From assembly GCF_003852525.1 (NCBI RefSeq), contig NZ_QAJL01000002.1:405039-469038 (forward strand): DNA of 64,000 nucleotides. The letters run 5' to 3'. Shown here one piece after another: positions 43,324-52,293 of this stretch. This DNA comes from Pedobacter sp. KBW06 (GTDB lineage Bacteria; Bacteroidota; Bacteroidia; Sphingobacteriales; Sphingobacteriaceae). The notes under the pieces are model-generated. The model did not search any database, was not told where the DNA came from, and was given only the letters and a program-made list of their open reading frames with translations. Position 1 is the stretch's first letter. Every line of letters begins with the position of its first letter. The translations under genes were made by a program, and so were the position numbers.

Positions 43324-44781
43324 ATGAAATTACTCAATATAAGCGTACTGATTGCCCTTGCCCTAAGTTCATGTGCCACAAAAAAAGGTGCTGAAAATGG
43401 CGGCGACAACAGTAAATCCGAAAAACCAGTAAACACACAAGTGGAATTCTGGTTAACGAACGGTGATAAATCAGCCCTGCTACAGCGACAAAATGTACCG
43501 ATGTTCTTTAATACCGCTATGAAAACCGGAACGACAGTCGTAGTGGATGATACCAAAACTTTTCAAACGATTGATGGTTTTGGCTATACCTTAACCGGTG
43601 GCAGTGCCAGCCTGATCAACGGGCTTCCCAAAGCTGAAAAAGCGGCTTTACTAAAAGAGCTGTTCTCTACTGCAGGTAATGGAATTGGCATCAGCTACCT
43701 CAGGCTGAGCATTGGTGCTTCCGATCTTAGTGCAGAGACCTTCACCTATAATGAAATGCCTGCAGGACAAAGCGACCCTGATTTGAAGCAGTTTTCTATC
43801 GCTAAGGAAATGACTGACCTCGTTCCTGTTTTGAAACAGATCATCGCCATCAATCCAAAAATTAAGATCATGGGCTCTCCATGGACGGCGCCTACCTGGA
43901 TGAAAGACAATCAGGCTTATCGTGGCGGAAGCTTAAAGCCGGAATATTATCAGGCTTATGCCAGATACTTCGTCAAATATATCGAGGCGATGAAGGCACA
44001 AGGGATCGTCATAGACGCAATAACTATTCAAAATGAGCCATTGCATCCGGGAAACAATCCGAGCATGTATATGACTCCTGAAGATCAAACCAATTTCATC
44101 AAAAATGCCCTTGGTCCTGTATTTGAATCGGCAGGGATCAAAACCAAAATCATTATTTATGACCACAATGCAGATCGCCCTGATTATCCGATCACAGTAC
44201 TGAATGATCCGGCAGCAAATAAATACATTGATGGTTCTGCTTTTCACCTTTATGGAGGAAACATTTCTGCCTTATCAAAAGTGCAGGAAGCACATCCTGA
44301 CAAGAATCTGTACTTCACAGAGCAATGGGTAGGTGGTCCCGGAAATTTCGCTGAAGACCTGAAATGGCATGTATCCACTTTAGTGGTTGGGGCAACCCGC
44401 AACTGGAGTAAAACCGTTCTGGAATGGAATTTAGCTGCAGATCCACAGTACCGTCCCTTTACCCCTGATGGTGGGTGCACCAGCTGTCTGGGCGCGATCA
44501 CGATCGGCAAAGATGTCAGCAGAAATGTGGCCTATTATGTGATCGGTCATGCTTCAAAATTTGTGAGCCCTGGTTCAGTCCGCGTTTCTTCCAACCAACA
44601 GGACAACATTCAGAATGTTGCATTTAAAACCCCTGAAGGAAAAATCGTATTGATTGCGATGAACACCAGTGCAAGTCCTCAGACCTTCCATATCAAATAC
44701 AATGGAATGGTCGTTACAACCAGTCTTCCTGCAGGTTCTGCCGGAACTTATTCCTGGAAAAGTAACACGCGATCCAACTAA
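43324..44781 (+). CDS. GH30 family lipoprotein, probable endo-beta-1,6-glucanase
   Basis: 485 residues. The lipoprotein signal ends LALSSC (Cys17), so it is likely at the cell surface or outer-membrane periplasmic face. GH30 motifs are TIDGFGYTLTGGSA, SPWTAPTWMK, the acid/base Glu238 in IQNEP and the nucleophile Glu333 in FTEQW, followed by the small beta-domain. The family includes glucosylceramidase, beta-xylosidase and endo-beta-1,6-glucanase. Pairing with GH3 and SusCD as in known beta-1,6-glucan loci favours the glucanase. A terminator follows. Confidence 0.9.
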   Translation: MKLLNISVLIALALSSCATKKGAENGGDNSKSEKPVNTQVEFWLTNGDKSALLQRQNVPMFFNTAMKTGTTVVVDDTKTFQTIDGFGYTLTGGSASLINGLPKAEKAALLKELFSTAGNGIGISYLRLSIGASDLSAETFTYNEMPAGQSDPDLKQFSIAKEMTDLVPVLKQIIAINPKIKIMGSPWTAPTWMKDNQAYRGGSLKPEYYQAYARYFVKYIEAMKAQGIVIDAITIQNEPLHPGNNPSMYMTPEDQTNFIKNALGPVFESAGIKTKIIIYDHNADRPDYPITVLNDPAANKYIDGSAFHLYGGNISALSKVQEAHPDKNLYFTEQWVGGPGNFAEDLKWHVSTLVVGATRNWSKTVLEWNLAADPQYRPFTPDGGCTSCLGAITIGKDVSRNVAYYVIGHASKFVSPGSVRVSSNQQDNIQNVAFKTPEGKIVLIAMNTSASPQTFHIKYNGMVVTTSLPAGSAGTYSWKSNTRSN

Positions 44782-44787
44782 TCTCAG

Positions 44788-44815
44788 AGCCCTGCACATC
44801 GCAGGGCTTTTTTTT
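44788..44815 (+). terminator. Terminator at the end of the glucan locus
   Basis: AGCCCTGC and GCAGGGCT pair around a 5-nt loop, followed by seven T. It lies 6 bp after the GH30 stop. Confidence 0.9.
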
Positions 44816-44863
44816 GCTTTTTTGGCAAGGCTATTGCAGCATTTTCAGGAATAAACTCCATTA

Positions 44864-45358
44864 ATGATGAAAAAAGCTTTTTTCTTATTTGCAGGAATGG
44901 CCACAATGCTGGCCTCCTGTACCAGTAACGAAACGGAAAAGAAGGCCAAAGATACTACCGGAATGATTGCACTGGATACGACTTTCAGTCCAACCAATCC
45001 GGTTCCTGAAAACAGTAGCAACTGTTATTTATATGCCAACAAGAAGGATACAGCTTCTATAAAGCTCCAGATCAAAGGAGAAGAACTGACCGGGACGCTC
45101 CGTTATAACATCTTCCAGAAGGACCTGAACAATGGAACAATTGCAGGGGAAATAAAGGGAGATACCATCATCGCAGACTATACCTTTGATTCTGAAGGGT
45201 TGAGGTCGGTAAGACAGGTGGTCTTTCTGAAAAAGGACGGAAAGCTCTATGAGGGCTATGGGGAAATGAAAGAACAAAGCGGCAAATTTACCTTTGTAAG
45301 CCGTGCCAAGCTGAAGTTCGACGACCACTTTACCTTTAATCCGGTAGATTGTAAATAA
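44864..45358 (+). CDS. Hypothetical small lipoprotein
   Basis: 164 residues with a lipobox LASC near residue 19, then TSNETEKKAKDTTG. The mature part (TASIKLQIKGEELTGTLRYNIFQKDLNNGTIAGEIKGDTIIADYTFDSEG) reads as a small all-beta domain common among Bacteroidota lipoproteins. It is after the GH30 terminator and has its own terminator, so it is probably not part of the glucan locus. Function unknown. Confidence 0.75.
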   Translation: MMKKAFFLFAGMATMLASCTSNETEKKAKDTTGMIALDTTFSPTNPVPENSSNCYLYANKKDTASIKLQIKGEELTGTLRYNIFQKDLNNGTIAGEIKGDTIIADYTFDSEGLRSVRQVVFLKKDGKLYEGYGEMKEQSGKFTFVSRAKLKFDDHFTFNPVDCK

Positions 45359-45360
45359 AA

Positions 45361-45398
45361 AGAAAGGGTTCCCCTCATCGGAAAGCCCTTTCTTTTTT
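45361..45398. terminator. Bidirectional terminator
   Basis: AGAAAGGG (45361-45368) and CCCTTTCT (45386-45393) form the base of a hairpin, continued inward by TTCC/GGAA, with A and T runs outside. It lies between the convergent small lipoprotein and PL7-like genes. Confidence 0.8.
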
Positions 45399-46116
45399 AA
45401 AGAACCCCGATCGGGCCGTTCTTCCAGTATTTGATGTTTTTCCAACGGGTTTCCGAGCGGTTGCCTTCGATGTTATAGGTTCCACATTTAAAGTAATGGG
45501 TAGCTTGTCCGCGGTCGTCAAAGGTACCGACATGTGCATTATCGAGATACACATAGATTTTACCATTGTCGGCATCATGCTGTACGTTTACATGGATCCA
45601 TCGGCTGTATACATTGGTCATCAGCGTCTGACTGCCATAGCGCTTCAAGGTGCCGTTATTCGCAGAGAACACTTTCATCATAAAAGAGGTCGAATTGGTT
45701 ACCCCGCCAAAAACCTGCATGACATCCGTTCCTGTTGAACCCGGAACAATGTACACATCTCCTTCAAACTGGTGTTTTCCCAGCAGGTAGTCATTTTTCA
45801 TCCTGAACTCAGACCTTGGCCCGGTATTGCTGGATGGGGTATGCGGGCTGTCGTCAGGATAGATCCAGAACGTATGCTGCCCAGCCGAATAGGTATAACG
45901 GTCTGACTGCGGGAGGTCGTGAGGGGTCTGGATGTTATAAGTATAAGGTGTGAGTGTCCATCCGGTAGTCAAAGAACTTATTCCAACTTCCTGGCCAGAC
46001 ATCTGTGCCTTTGCAGCGACCTGCTCCCGGGGGCTTAGCGGGTTTTCACTCTTTTTACAGGACAATTGAAAAAAAGACAAGAGCAGTGCTGCGCTCCATA
46101 AGGGCATTAATTTCAT
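45397..46116 (-). CDS. PL7/alginate-lyase-like jelly-roll lipoprotein
   Basis: 239 residues with a lipobox QLSC (Cys20) and a beta-jelly-roll domain. Its motifs recall PL7-type lyases: RSEFR (101-105), a Q-x-x strand at QVFGG (134-138) and YFKCGTYN (208-215). In PL7 the middle motif is Q(I/V)H with a catalytic His; here a Phe stands in that place, so the enzyme may be catalytically divergent or belong to a neighbouring lyase family such as PL20. The substrate is not evident. It stands alone, not in a SusCD locus. Confidence 0.6.
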   Translation of the reverse strand: MKLMPLWSAALLLSFFQLSCKKSENPLSPREQVAAKAQMSGQEVGISSLTTGWTLTPYTYNIQTPHDLPQSDRYTYSAGQHTFWIYPDDSPHTPSSNTGPRSEFRMKNDYLLGKHQFEGDVYIVPGSTGTDVMQVFGGVTNSTSFMMKVFSANNGTLKRYGSQTLMTNVYSRWIHVNVQHDADNGKIYVYLDNAHVGTFDDRGQATHYFKCGTYNIEGNRSETRWKNIKYWKNGPIGVL

Positions 46117-46492
46117 AATCGTTTAATAATTTGGTTTACAATAGGTTAATTAACTAAAAATAAACAATCACAAACAAGATTAATTCAGCCATATATCCCT
46201 AATAATCAACCAGATTGTCGAATTAAAAAATAAAAAATTTCAAAGTACAATACAGGGACATTTTTCTGCTGGTTGTCCTTCCTAAAAAAAACAAAATCTC
46301 AGTTTAAATAAAAATATGGAGGGAAATGGAGTGGGATGGCACTTTTCATACAGAGAAAACACAGTCAGCTTAGTGTAACATTAACATATACATTTTCAGT
46401 ATTATTCAATAAAATATTTTTTTAACAACATTTTTTATTAAAGGGATATTCTTATATTAGATTATTACGATCTAACTAACCTCATCCCTATT
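46117..46492. other. 376-bp AT-rich intergenic region
   Basis: It lies between the divergent PL7-like and M57-protease genes. It is very AT-rich, with no ORF, no clear hairpin and no full promoter match. It probably contains both promoters. Confidence 0.4.
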
Positions 46493-47248
46493 ATGATCAA
46501 AAATCTAAAAAACATCGCTTGCATTGCATTAGTTGCACTGGCGATCTCATCGTGCTCTAAAACCAAAGATGCACCCGCTGCTCAGGAACCAGCAGCTAAA
46601 AAAGACAAAGTTTTCAACTACATTACCAGTCTGGGATTTCCTTCCAGCAGTATAGTTGACCTTGGAACGGAATACATGGTAGAAGGAGACATCAGTTTCC
46701 CTAAAGACATGGAAGTTCCAACTACGGACGGTAGTCCAAAACTGGAGCAGTATTATACCGGTACTTTAGTAAGCCCTGCCAATGCAGCTGCAATCAGAGT
46801 ATTTGCAGATGCAACTATGACCAGTATGAATGCAGAAATTGCTTCTGCTGTTGCTCAATGGAACGGCGTAGCCGGTTCAGCGTTAAGATTTAGAATAGTG
46901 ACCTCTGCCCCTTATGATATCCGTATTACAGATGTGAATCTTGGAAACGGTGTTTGTGGTTCAGGTACTTTTCCTTCAGGAGGACTTGCAGGTAACCTGA
47001 TCAGAATTAACAAAGCTTATATTGCTCCAAATAGTTTTGCTCAGCGTGCAAGAACCATTTGTCATGAATTAGGCCATAACATCTCTTTCAGACATACCAA
47101 CTGGGCAGCGATTGGTGAAAGCTCGGCCATCAATGTACCGGGAGTACCGGGAACTGATGCTGCTTCATTAATGAATGGCGGTCAATGTGGATCTGGTGCT
47201 ACAGTATTGTCTGCAAAAGACAAAGCAGCTGTTGCCGCATTGTACTAA
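46493..47248 (+). CDS. M57-type HEIGH zinc metalloprotease, lipoprotein
   Basis: 251 residues with lipobox AISSC (Cys21) and the metzincin-like zinc motif CHELGHNISFRHT (His191, Glu192, His195, His201). A short N-terminal prodomain-like part precedes it. The MNGGQCGSG near the C-terminus may form the Met-turn region. This is the dual-action HEIGH peptidase (M57) family of secreted Bacteroidota proteases. Transcribed alone. Confidence 0.85.
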   Translation: MIKNLKNIACIALVALAISSCSKTKDAPAAQEPAAKKDKVFNYITSLGFPSSSIVDLGTEYMVEGDISFPKDMEVPTTDGSPKLEQYYTGTLVSPANAAAIRVFADATMTSMNAEIASAVAQWNGVAGSALRFRIVTSAPYDIRITDVNLGNGVCGSGTFPSGGLAGNLIRINKAYIAPNSFAQRARTICHELGHNISFRHTNWAAIGESSAINVPGVPGTDAASLMNGGQCGSGATVLSAKDKAAVAALY

Positions 47249-47292
47249 TCAACAAACCTAATCAACCAATTAAATTATAAACGCTTTTAGAT

Positions 47293-47345
47293 CGTAATCC
47301 CATTCAGGATGGATACTCTTCAAAAAGTATTTATCCTGAATTACG
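47293..47345. terminator. Long imperfect hairpin between convergent genes
   Basis: Paired segments: CGTAA with TTACG, ATTCAGGAT with ATCCTGAAT, ATACT with AGTAT. A short T-run follows on the plus strand. It lies between the M57 protease and RluA-type genes and probably ends both transcripts. Confidence 0.65.
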
Positions 47346-47349
47346 GTTT

Positions 47350-48036
47350 TTACATGTTCTCGAACTTTTCCCAAAATCCGTCTACCGGAAGTTTGGCGAA
47401 AATATTTACAGGTTCTTTCTTTACCGGGTGGATAAATTGCAGTCTGCGGGCATGTAAACAAATGCTTCCCTTTCTGCTTCCCCTCGGATAACCATATTTA
47501 TTATCTCCTACGATCGGACAACCTAAAGTAGAAAGCTGTACCCGGATCTGGTGTGACCTTCCCGTGAGCGGGTCTACTTCAATCAGGTAATAGCCATTTA
47601 GCTCTCCGATTAAGCGGTAACTCAATTCTGAACGCTGACTTCCCTCCACTTCCACATTGTGCGGAGTAACCACATTTTTCTGCGGGTTTTTTACCAGCCA
47701 ATGTACGAGGGTACCGGAAGCTTTCGCAGGCTTATTTCTCACCACCGCCCAATAGGTTTTCTTGACTTCCCTGTTTTTGAAAACGGCATTCATCCTTTCC
47801 AGTGCTTTACTCGTTTTGGCAAATAAAATCACGCCGCTTACCGGTCTGTCCAGGCGGTGAACTACGCCCAGGAAAGCACTGTTTGGTTTATTATAGGTTT
47901 TGGCCAGGTATTTTTTAACCATTTCGTCCAGAGGTTCATCCCCTGTTTCATCTACCTGGACAATATCACCTGCCCGCTTACATACCGCGATCAGGTGATT
48001 GTCTTCATAAAGTATATCTTTTGCTGTTATTGGCAT
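47350..48036 (-). CDS. RluA-family pseudouridine synthase
   Basis: 228 residues with the RluA core HRLDRPVSGVILFAKT, whose Asp is the catalytic residue, plus LIEVDPLTGRSHQIRVQLSTLGCPIVGDNKYG and ICLHARRLQFIHPV. No N-terminal S4 domain is present. It modifies uridines in rRNA or tRNA; the exact site cannot be told. It lies 20 bp after panB on the same strand. Confidence 0.92.
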   Translation of the reverse strand: MPITAKDILYEDNHLIAVCKRAGDIVQVDETGDEPLDEMVKKYLAKTYNKPNSAFLGVVHRLDRPVSGVILFAKTSKALERMNAVFKNREVKKTYWAVVRNKPAKASGTLVHWLVKNPQKNVVTPHNVEVEGSQRSELSYRLIGELNGYYLIEVDPLTGRSHQIRVQLSTLGCPIVGDNKYGYPRGSRKGSICLHARRLQFIHPVKKEPVNIFAKLPVDGFWEKFENM

Positions 48037-48056
48037 CTTTGTAGCTGGAGCTCCGG

Positions 48057-48872
48057 TTAATATTGCTCTTTTTCGTTAGGGAAATCATTTGACTTCACAT
48101 CTTTAATATAAGACTGTGCTGCATTTAGAATGCCATCATACAGGTCTATATACTGACGCAAAAAGCGTGGTTTGAATCCTTTTGTTAAACCAATCATGTC
48201 ATTTACAACCAGGACTTGTCCGTCGCAATCAGGACCAGCGCCAATTCCTATAGTAGGAATATCAAGGAATTCGGAAACTTCTTTACCCAGTTTTGCCGGA
48301 ATCTTTTCCAATACTACTGCAAAACATCCTGCTTCCTGCAATGCTTTTGCATCAGTTTTTAGTTTATCAGCTTCTGCTTCGTCTTTTGCCCTTACGGTAT
48401 AGGTTCCGAATTTATAAATAGACTGAGGAGTCAGGCCCAGGTGTCCCATCACAGGGATTCCGGCGGTGATGATCCTTTGTACAGATTCCACGATTTCCGT
48501 TCCGCCTTCCAATTTCACGGCATGTGCACCCGATTCTTTCATGATTCGGATTGCAGAGCTCAATGCTTCTTTAGAGTTTCCCTGATAAGATCCGAAAGGA
48601 AGATCAACTACGACTAAAGCACGGGAAGCTCCCCTTACCACAGATTGCGCATGATAGATCATTTGATCCAGCGTGATCGGCAAGGTAGTTTCATGTCCCG
48701 CCATAACATTGGAAGCGGAGTCTCCAACCAATAATACATCTAAGCCGGCATCATCAAGGATGGTGGCCATAGAATAGTCATAAGCAGTTAGCATCGCGAT
48801 CTTTTCACCACGTTGCTTCATTGCTTGCAAAATATGGGTAGTTATCCGTTTTACTTCTTTATTTACAGACAT
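48057..48872 (-). CDS. panB: 3-methyl-2-oxobutanoate hydroxymethyltransferase
   Basis: 271 residues: [58 protein letters not shown] and [25 protein letters not shown], all PanB signatures. It makes ketopantoate, the first step of pantothenate synthesis, in the cytoplasm. panC and panD are not in the window. The start is the ATG at 48872; an earlier in-frame ATG adds eight residues. A TAATTTTG -7 box lies upstream (48901-48894, minus). Confidence 0.95.
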   Translation of the reverse strand: MSVNKEVKRITTHILQAMKQRGEKIAMLTAYDYSMATILDDAGLDVLLVGDSASNVMAGHETTLPITLDQMIYHAQSVVRGASRALVVVDLPFGSYQGNSKEALSSAIRIMKESGAHAVKLEGGTEIVESVQRIITAGIPVMGHLGLTPQSIYKFGTYTVRAKDEAEADKLKTDAKALQEAGCFAVVLEKIPAKLGKEVSEFLDIPTIGIGAGPDCDGQVLVVNDMIGLTKGFKPRFLRQYIDLYDGILNAAQSYIKDVKSNDFPNEKEQY

Positions 48873-48949
48873 GTTTTTATATTTTAGTTTGGGCAAAATT
48901 AGTTTTTACATCCGGAATAAAGCGAATTTATTCATTTTCTGACAGAATC

Positions 48950-48996
48950 AGGAGATCCCTCTCCCGCCTATTCGGGAATGGATTCCTTTGTCTCCT
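48950..48996. repeat. Nested inverted repeat upstream of carA
   Basis: Outer arms AGGAGA/TCTCCT, middle TCC/GGA and inner CCCG/CGGG form an interrupted palindrome in the 295-bp panB-carA divergent region, just upstream of the carA promoter. It could be an operator or chance structure. Confidence 0.35.
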
Positions 48997-49016
48997 ACAG
49001 AATATTAAAAAAAGTC

Positions 49017-49046
49017 TTGATTTAAATCATCAAAAACGTATCTTTG
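49017..49046 (+). promoter_or_regulatory. carA promoter
   Basis: TTG (49017-49019), 19 bp, TATCTTTG (49039-49046). The spacing and both boxes match the Bacteroidota consensus. Transcription would start near 49053, leaving a leader of about 115 nt before the ATG at 49168. Confidence 0.7.
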
Positions 49047-49167
49047 TATCCCGAAATGAAGGGGTTACTTAACAGCACATTTGTTAACTACAGAAGTGAT
49101 ATCAAAATCACACATAAACCATCATTTTTCTCTTTTTTCACCATAATTTCTCATTTTTATACACACA

Positions 49168-50280
49168 ATGACTAACTACACCAAGTTACCTGCAATCTTG
49201 TTATTGGCTGATGGCACCGTTTACTACGGAAAAGCTGCGGGAAAAATCGGCACAACTACCGGAGAGATCTGTTTCAATACCGGAATGACAGGATATCAGG
49301 AAATTTTCACTGATCCTTCTTACTTCGGACAGATCATGGTCACCACCAATGCACATATTGGGAATTATGGAATCCATAGAGAAGAAATAGAATCTGACAG
49401 CATCAAAATTGCAGGTCTGGTTTGTAAGAACTACAACATCGGATTTAGCCGTAAAGAAGCTTCTGAATCTATTCAGGACTATTTTCAAAATGAAAACATT
49501 GTAGGAATTTCTGATATCGACACCCGCTCTTTGGTGCGTCATATCAGACATAAAGGTGCAATGAATGCCATTATCTCTTCCGAAATCACCAATCTTGAAG
49601 AGCTGAAAGCCAAGTTAGCAGAAGTTCCATCTATGGACGGACTGGAATTGTCTTCTCAGGTATCTACAAAATCGGCTTATTTCTACGGTTCTCCGGATGC
49701 AACTTATAAAATTGCAGCTTTAGACCTTGGAATTAAAAAGAACATTCTTCGCAACTTCGACGACAGAGACATCTATGTACAGGTATTCCCGGCTAAAACA
49801 AGCTTTGAAGAAATGGACAAATGGGGTGCCGACGGTTACTTTATTTCTAATGGCCCCGGTGATCCATCGGCAATGCCATATGCAATTGAGACGGTAAAAC
49901 AGATCTTAGCTGCGGATAAACCATTGTTCGGAATTTGCTTAGGTCACCAGTTACTGGCAGAAGCGAACGGAATCGGAACGATGAAAATGTTTAACGGACA
50001 CAGAGGTTTAAACCACCCGGTAAAAAACATCATCAAAGACCACTGTGAAGTAACTTCTCAGAACCATGGTTTCGGTGTTATTCCGGAAGAAGTGAGAAGT
50101 TCTGACAAAGTTGAGATTACCCACATCAACCTGAATGACCAGAGTATTGAAGGCATCAGGGTAAAAGGTAAAAAGGCATTCTCTGTACAATATCACCCGG
50201 AGTCTTCTCCAGGCCCGCATGATTCACGTTACCTGTTTGATGATTTCATTGAGATGATCAAAGGCGAACTCGCCTGGTAA
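49168..50280 (+). CDS. carA: Carbamoyl-phosphate synthase small subunit
   Basis: 370 residues: the CarA N-domain (LLLADGTVYYGKAAGKIGTTTGEICFNTGMTGYQEIFTDPSY) and a class I glutaminase domain with the catalytic Cys257 in GICLGHQ and His in QYHPESSPGP. It supplies ammonia from glutamine to CarB for pyrimidine and arginine synthesis. carB is not next to it; an unrelated ABC exporter follows 99 bp downstream. Confidence 0.97.
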   Translation: MTNYTKLPAILLLADGTVYYGKAAGKIGTTTGEICFNTGMTGYQEIFTDPSYFGQIMVTTNAHIGNYGIHREEIESDSIKIAGLVCKNYNIGFSRKEASESIQDYFQNENIVGISDIDTRSLVRHIRHKGAMNAIISSEITNLEELKAKLAEVPSMDGLELSSQVSTKSAYFYGSPDATYKIAALDLGIKKNILRNFDDRDIYVQVFPAKTSFEEMDKWGADGYFISNGPGDPSAMPYAIETVKQILAADKPLFGICLGHQLLAEANGIGTMKMFNGHRGLNHPVKNIIKDHCEVTSQNHGFGVIPEEVRSSDKVEITHINLNDQSIEGIRVKGKKAFSVQYHPESSPGPHDSRYLFDDFIEMIKGELAW

Positions 50281-50379
50281 TTAGGGATTAACCGGATTAA
50301 AACATCATTTTACCGACATATTCGAAGGTTTAGCAAGGATTAGGTTTTCTATTCTTCTAAACCTTCTTACATTTATACC

Positions 50380-51150
50380 ATGGACAAACCCAATGCCATT
50401 ATCAGTGTAAAGAACCTCGTTAAAAAATACGACGACTTTACCGCAGTACAAGGCATCAGCTTTGATGTATATCAAAACGAAATCTTCGGCCTCCTTGGCC
50501 CAAACGGAGCAGGAAAAACCACCACTTTAGAAATCATAGAAACCCTTCGCGAGAAAACCTCCGGAGAGATTATCGTAGATGGACATTCCGTAGATAAAGA
50601 TGCCAGCAAAATCAAAAGAATCATTGGCGTACAGCTTCAGGCAGCAGGCTATTACCCAAACCTCAACCTGGTAGAGCTCATGGAATTGTTCTCCGGCCTA
50701 TATGGTGTAGACATCAAGCCAATGGAAATGCTGGAAAAAGTAAACCTTCAGGATAAGGCTAAAGCGAAATACAAGGCCCTTTCCGGCGGGCAAAAACAGC
50801 GTTTCTCCATCGCCACCACCCTTATCAATTCTCCGAAGATCATTTTCCTGGATGAACCGACTACCGGACTTGATCCGCAGGCACGGCGGAACCTATGGGA
50901 CCTAATCATTGACATCAGAAATAACGGGACAACAGTAGTACTGACTACCCACTATATGGATGAAGCAGAGCAGTTATGTGACCGTGTTGCTTTTGTGGAA
51001 CGTGGAGAGATCATCGCACTGGATACTCCGGACAATTTAATCGACCAGCTGATCAACAGCGGTTTCGAACGTAAGAAAGAAGTTAAAAAAGCCAATCTGG
51101 AAGATGTTTTCATCAACCTGACCGGAAAAGAGTGGAGAGAAGACAATTAA
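50380..51150 (+). CDS. ABC-2 type exporter ATP-binding protein
   Basis: 256 residues with Walker A GPNGAGKT (40-47), signature LSGGQ (134-138), Walker B IIFLDEP (154-160), the D-loop region TTGLDPQ and the switch His in LTTHYMDEAEQ. It is of the CcmA/DrrA type. It energises the permease encoded 8 bp downstream. Substrate unknown. Confidence 0.95.
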   Translation: MDKPNAIISVKNLVKKYDDFTAVQGISFDVYQNEIFGLLGPNGAGKTTTLEIIETLREKTSGEIIVDGHSVDKDASKIKRIIGVQLQAAGYYPNLNLVELMELFSGLYGVDIKPMEMLEKVNLQDKAKAKYKALSGGQKQRFSIATTLINSPKIIFLDEPTTGLDPQARRNLWDLIIDIRNNGTTVVLTTHYMDEAEQLCDRVAFVERGEIIALDTPDNLIDQLINSGFERKKEVKKANLEDVFINLTGKEWREDN

Positions 51151-51158
51151 AAATATAC

Positions 51159-52250
51159 ATGAGTAAACCTTACAATAATACTAAAGCTACCCTGGCCCTT
51201 GCGAAAGCAAGTTTCCGTTCGATTATGCGTAGCCCTTCGGCAGTGGTTTTTACCCTTGCCTTTCCTTTGGTGTTCATCCTGGTCTTCGGATTTCTGGGAG
51301 GCGGGGGTGTAAAAGTAGACCTGGCCATTGCTCCGGGATCTGACCTTCAAAACCCAATCATCAAAGCATTGGAGGAAATTTCAGTCGTCCACATCATTAA
51401 AGATAAAGATGCTGCAGACATCAAAACCGGACTGGAGAAAGGTCATATTGATGCCTTAATTGACGTGCAAAAGAATCCTTCCGGAAAACCGGCCTACCTG
51501 GCTGATATTAAATATACCTCGGCCTCTATAGATAAAGGTAATATCCTGAAATCTGTGGTTCATAACCTGATGTATACCTTGAATACAAAAGATGTGATGC
51601 CTACGGTAGCGCAGCTAAATGAAAGCACGGTGCAGGGAAGAATTTACCGCACAATAGATTTCATCTTGCCGGGACAATTGGGTTTCTCGCTGTTAAGTAC
51701 GGGTGTTTTTGGAACTGCTTTCGTCTTTTTCAGTTTACGTCAGACCCTGGTGATCAAACGTTTCTTTGCCACTCCGGTAAGAAAATCAAGTATTGTCTTT
51801 GGAGAAGGAATAGCAAGGATAGGTTTTGCCTTACTGGGTGCAGTATTCATTATCCTGCTTGGTCATTTCTTTTTCCATTTTACATTGATCAATGGCGCAG
51901 TCACGGTATTAAACATGCTGCTGCTGTCCATCATCGGACTGATCGTTTTTATGGGTTTCGGTTTTGTAGTTTCCGGAATCGCGAAAAGCGAAAGCACCAT
52001 CCCTCCCATTTCCAATATCATTACCCTGCCCCAGTTTTTGCTGTCGGGCACGTTTTTCTCTATAGATGCTTTCCCGAGCTGGCTTCAGCCAATCAGCAGG
52101 GCATTACCCTTGACTTATTTGAATGATGCCATGAGAAAGGTCGCCTTCGAAGGCGCTGGATTATGGGATGTGAAACATCAGATCCTGATCATGGTGATCT
52201 GGGGTATTGGAATTTATGCGGTTGCGGTAAAGGTTTTTAAATGGGAGTAA
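51159..52250 (+). CDS. ABC-2 type exporter permease
   Basis: About 363 residues. One N-terminal membrane helix (VVFTLAFPLVFILVFGFLGG), an extracytoplasmic domain (about 45-175), then five helices with the ABC2_membrane pattern ending FLLSGTFFSIDAFPSWLQPISRALPLTYLNDAMRKV. The start is the ATG at 51159, 8 bp after the ATPase stop; an upstream in-frame ATG inside the ATPase gene is unlikely. A terminator follows. Confidence 0.92.
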   Translation: MSKPYNNTKATLALAKASFRSIMRSPSAVVFTLAFPLVFILVFGFLGGGGVKVDLAIAPGSDLQNPIIKALEEISVVHIIKDKDAADIKTGLEKGHIDALIDVQKNPSGKPAYLADIKYTSASIDKGNILKSVVHNLMYTLNTKDVMPTVAQLNESTVQGRIYRTIDFILPGQLGFSLLSTGVFGTAFVFFSLRQTLVIKRFFATPVRKSSIVFGEGIARIGFALLGAVFIILLGHFFFHFTLINGAVTVLNMLLLSIIGLIVFMGFGFVVSGIAKSESTIPPISNIITLPQFLLSGTFFSIDAFPSWLQPISRALPLTYLNDAMRKVAFEGAGLWDVKHQILIMVIWGIGIYAVAVKVFKWE

Positions 52251-52257
52251 TGGCATA

Positions 52258-52293
52258 AAAAACAGAGGGCCATACCTTTAGCCCTCTATTTTT
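52258..52293. terminator. Terminator after the ABC exporter
   Basis: AGAGGGC (52264-52270) pairs with GCCCTCT (52281-52287); A-run before, T-run after. It lies between convergent genes and may serve both. Confidence 0.8.

Noticed and set aside
43324..44781. Glucosylceramidase assignment for the GH30 protein
   Set aside because: GH30 motifs alone do not show it; the SusCD and GH3 context fits a glucanase better.
48873..49167. Riboswitch upstream of panB or carA
   Set aside because: No recognisable conserved riboswitch core was found; the nested inverted repeat lies before the carA promoter, so it is not in the carA transcript.
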